DNA of 64,000 bases from Cladophialophora immunda. Taxonomy: Eukaryota; Ascomycota; Eurotiomycetes; Chaetothyriales; Herpotrichiellaceae. Below are positions 63,711 to 64,000 of this stretch, in pieces. The notes beneath the pieces were generated by a model, which was given only the letters and a program-made list of their open reading frames with translations, was not told where the DNA came from and did not search any database. A program made the translations under genes and the position numbers. Each line of letters begins with the position of its first letter. Position 1 is the first letter of the stretch. The DNA is taken from the NCBI RefSeq assembly GCF_000835495.1, contig NW_015622548.1, positions 682,001 to 746,000 of the forward strand, written 5' to 3'.

Positions 63711-64000
63711 AGGACATTGGATTGACTGGGCGTTTTGCTTGGAGGAGGTTCAGGATGGTTGGCCGTCTGCAAACAAATGCATACGGTGATTGTTGGTTGT
63801 TATAAGGAACTGCTTCAGGGGAATGCGGCTTGGTTCTTTTTCTCCTTCAGCAGGAGGCATGGGTTTGATTGTTTACAGGTTTCCCCACACAAGGACGCTG
63901 AACAGGATCAGTGACGACTATCACGACGACATGAATTGACGGGGTTTGGGTTTCTTTTTGTCATATGCATTGCGAGCAGCGAGGTTGGAAGCAGGAGGCG
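63711..64000. other. Right edge, 3' region
   Basis: 290 bp after the last stop codon; no feature recognised. Confidence 0.4.

Overview
The window is nuclear DNA of a filamentous ascomycete (Pezizomycotina). Introns are mostly 48-115 bp with GT-AG borders and CTAAC/CTGAC-like branch sites. Zn2Cys6 regulators are abundant, there is an NLR-type gene with PNP-NB-TPR architecture, and there are fungal-only families (Clr5, DUF7580, metR/cys-3 bZIP). The intron style and gene mix would fit Eurotiomycetes such as black yeasts, but the genus cannot be fixed from sequence alone. No tRNA, rRNA, CRISPR array or intact transposon was found.

Region 1 (1-24.8 kb) is mostly core genes. It holds a GAL4-like regulator cut by the left edge, an atypical SDR, the kinetochore protein Chl4/CENP-N, a cys-3/metR-type bZIP, exportin Crm1, the PP1 inhibitor Ypi1, a cAMP-receptor-like GPCR, a Clr5-domain protein and a C2H2 regulator. 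A 3.4-kb stretch at 14.7-18.1 kb has no recognisable gene.

Region 2 (25.5-35.3 kb) is accessory. A carboxymuconolactone-decarboxylase-like/alpha-beta hydrolase fusion is followed by a head-to-head pair sharing a 161-bp promoter. Leftward is a zinc finger-PNP_UDP-NB-ARC-TPR NLR gene, disabled by a frameshift and by a stop codon just before its P-loop. Rightward is an intact DUF7580-subtilisin protein with a complete Asp/His/Ser triad. The pair resembles fungal non-self recognition or cell-death loci and is the most interesting part of the window.

Region 3 (35.9-49.2 kb) is a strictly strand-alternating cluster: Zn2Cys6 TF (+), enoyl-CoA isomerase ending SKL (-), acyl-CoA synthetase ending ARM (+), a second Zn2Cys6 TF paralogous to the first (-), MFS sugar-type transporter (+), SnoaL-like protein (-), third Zn2Cys6 TF (+). 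The two enzymes carry peroxisomal C-termini, so I infer uptake, CoA activation and peroxisomal processing of an unidentified acid under local transcriptional control.

Region 4 (50.2-63.7 kb) holds an unrecognised three-exon gene, an SLC43/FMP42-like MFS transporter, V-ATPase subunit B (five exons), an intracellular GH32 fructosidase, Ctf8 and an unrecognised 346-residue protein. Exon joins were worked out by eye from splice signals and reading-frame continuity. They are models, not transcript data.
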